From: Hydrogenophilales bacterium
GTDB taxonomy: Bacteria; Pseudomonadota; Gammaproteobacteria; Burkholderiales; Thiobacillaceae
Length of the DNA stretch: 7,939 bases
Assembly (NCBI GenBank): GCA_011391655.1
Contig: JAABQE010000258.1
Span: 1 to 7,939 of the forward strand
Direction: 5' to 3'
This document shows, piece after piece, positions 6,755 through 7,939 of this stretch (the first letter of the stretch is position 1; each line of letters begins with the position of its first letter). Made by a program: the position numbers and the translations under genes. The notes under the pieces were generated by a model. It made no database searches. It saw nothing but the letters and a program-made list of their open reading frames with translations, and was not told where the DNA came from.

Positions 6755-6873
6755 TCAGGGGTCGGGATTCAGAATTCAGGGGCCAGGGAGCGTATGGCCG
6801 ATGGCCACGCTTTTCTTGAACAAAGTGCGCAGCGACCTGCCCTGACCCCTGAATCCTGACCCCTGACCTCTGA
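6755..6873. repeat. Inverted heptamer array C (TCAGGRK units)
   Basis: The left arm at 6755-6788 and the right arm at 6840-6873 are inverse copies at 28 of 34 positions. On the minus strand the right arm reads TCAGAGG, TCAGGGG, TCAGGAT, TCAGGGG, TCAGGG, which are clear tandem heptamers. The unit differs from arrays A and B, but the layout is the same: units point inward around a unique spacer (51 nt). It begins three bases after the gph stop and ends four bases before the trpE ATG. The left arm also holds four G-runs of 3-4, with one long loop between the second and third. Confidence 0.85.
6789..6816 (+). terminator. Terminator-like hairpin inside array C
   Basis: AGCGT-AT-GGCC (6789-6799) pairs with GGCC-ACGCT (6803-6811) around a GAT loop, with AT bulged out. 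This gives a nine-pair GC-rich stem running into TTTTCTT. It could end or attenuate transcription between gph and trpE. The T-tract is short and interrupted. No leader peptide with tandem Trp codons was found beside it. Confidence 0.35.
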
Positions 6874-6877
6874 AAAA

Positions 6878-7939
6878 ATGACTGAACAAGAATTTTTCGA
6901 CCTCGCCCGCCAGGGCTACAACCGCATTCCGCTGGTGCGCGAACTGCCCGGCGATCTGGAAACGCCGCTGTCGGTGTATCTCAAGCTGGCCAACACGCCT
7001 TACACCTACCTGCTCGAATCGGTGGTGGGGGGCGAGCGTTTCGGCCGCTATTCCTTCATCGGGCTGCCAGCACGCACGGTGATCCGCGTGCGTGCGCATC
7101 TGCTGACGGTGGAAACCGACGGCCAGGTGGTGGAAGAGCACAGCCTTCCTGACCCGCTGGTTTTCATCGCCGATTTCCAGGCGCGTTTCAAGGCCGCGCC
7201 GGTGGCGGGGCTGCCGCGCTTCACTGGCGGGCTGGCGGGTTATTTCGGCTACGACACCATCCGCTACATCGAGAAGCGGTTGGCCGACAAACGCAAGGAA
7301 GACGCGCTGCACACGCCCGACATCCTGCTGATGCTGACCGAAGAGCTGGCCGTGTTCGACAACCTGGCCGGCAAGCTCTATCTCATTACCCACGCCGATC
7401 CGCTTGAACTGGACGCTTACAAGCAGGGGCATTTGCGTTTGCAGGCCTTGACCGAGCAACTGCACGCAGCGGTGCATCTGCCGGCCGAACCGGTGGTTGC
7501 AGTTGACGAACCGAAGTCCGAATTTGGCGAGGCCGAATTCAAGGCGGCGGTGCAAAAGGCCAAGGACTACATCGCGGCCGGCGACGTCATGCAGGTCGTG
7601 CTGTCGCAGCGCATGTCGCGGCCGTTCAACGCCTCGCCGTTGTCGCTGTATCGCGCGCTACGCGGCCTCAATCCGTCGCCCTACATGTTTTTCTATGACT
7701 TTGGCGGCTTTCACGTTGTCGGCTCGTCACCCGAAATTCTGGTGCGGCTCGAAGGCGACACCGTCACCTTGCGCCCCATCGCCGGTACCCGGCCGCGCGG
7801 ACTCACGCGCGAGGACGACCAGCGTTTGGCCGACGAACTGCTGGCCGATCCCAAGGAATGCGCCGAGCACCTTCAACTGCTCGATCTCGGTCGCAACGAT
7901 ACCGGGCGGGTCGCCGTCACCGGCAGCGTCAGGGTCACC
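6878..7939 (+). CDS. trpE: Anthranilate synthase component I, N-terminal part
   Basis: TrpE converts chorismate to anthranilate, the committed step of tryptophan synthesis, using ammonia supplied by the TrpG glutaminase subunit. The window ends in frame after 354 codons, so roughly the last third is missing. The N-terminal LLES motif (45-48, followed by GGERFGRYSFIG) is the element that binds tryptophan for feedback inhibition. The chorismate-binding domain begins near FKAAVQKAKDYIAAGDVMQVVLS and includes SPYMFFYDFGGFHVVGSSPE, LRPIAGTRPRG (GTRPRG at 303-308) and LDLGRND. These features separate it from PabB. After RND it has TGRV, where V is more usual. The ATG at 6878 follows six A with no Shine-Dalgarno, directly after array C. 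trpG, trpD and trpC probably follow outside the window. Confidence 0.97.
   Translation, partial: MTEQEFFDLARQGYNRIPLVRELPGDLETPLSVYLKLANTPYTYLLESVVGGERFGRYSFIGLPARTVIRVRAHLLTVETDGQVVEEHSLPDPLVFIADFQARFKAAPVAGLPRFTGGLAGYFGYDTIRYIEKRLADKRKEDALHTPDILLMLTEELAVFDNLAGKLYLITHADPLELDAYKQGHLRLQALTEQLHAAVHLPAEPVVAVDEPKSEFGEAEFKAAVQKAKDYIAAGDVMQVVLSQRMSRPFNASPLSLYRALRGLNPSPYMFFYDFGGFHVVGSSPEILVRLEGDTVTLRPIAGTRPRGLTREDDQRLADELLADPKECAEHLQLLDLGRNDTGRVAVTGSVRVT

Noticed and set aside
6758..6788. G-quadruplex in the left arm of array C
   Set aside because: Four G-runs exist, but one loop is 12 nt, longer than canonical; the heptamer repeat explains the runs.
6794..6859. Short frame starting ATG GCC GAT GGC in the gph-trpE gap as a trp leader peptide
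   Set aside because: It contains no Trp codons and no ribosome binding site, and it runs into the repeat arm.
6776..7555. Minus-strand frame of 259 codons opposite trpE
   Set aside because: It overlaps a clear trpE, has a shadow-like composition, and begins or ends within the array.

Overview
The window looks like chromosomal DNA of a betaproteobacterium, probably Nitrosomonadales-like. The basis is the moderately high GC, the rpe-gph-trpE gene order with a divergent apaG, and the protein sequences. The genus is a guess. Both ends cut through genes: the left end lies inside an ABC-type substrate-binding protein and the right end inside trpE.

Layout. (1) Positions 2-523 hold the C-terminal part of a NitT/TauT-like periplasmic substrate-binding protein. 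A 132-bp gap follows. (2) Positions 656-3337 encode an 893-aa membrane-anchored PAS-GGDEF-EAL protein for cyclic di-GMP turnover with all key motifs intact. A run of nine G lies exactly in its GGDEF codons. (3) Convergent to it, mltA (3381-4589, minus) encodes a lipoprotein lytic transglycosylase. (4) Divergent from mltA is a 30-codon gene for a single-span membrane peptide (4650-4742) with a strong ribosome binding site. (5) apaG (4812-5195, minus) is convergent to the small gene and divergent from rpe. (6) rpe (5292-5975), gph (6071-6751) and trpE (6878 onward) run co-directionally, as in many proteobacterial trp loci. They link pentose phosphate metabolism, phosphoglycolate salvage and the first step of tryptophan synthesis.

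The most unusual structure lies between the genes. Three consecutive gaps downstream of plus-strand genes (4743-4801, 5980-6067, 6755-6873) each hold an inverted repeat whose arms are tandem degenerate heptamers pointing inward. Two use a GTGARCR unit. The third uses an unrelated TCAGGRK unit in the same architecture and encloses a small terminator-like hairpin just before trpE. In the two operon gaps the repeat runs almost to the next start codon, and neither gph nor trpE has a visible Shine-Dalgarno sequence. No phage, transposase, CRISPR array, tRNA or rRNA was seen. No gene-free stretch exceeds 300 bases.
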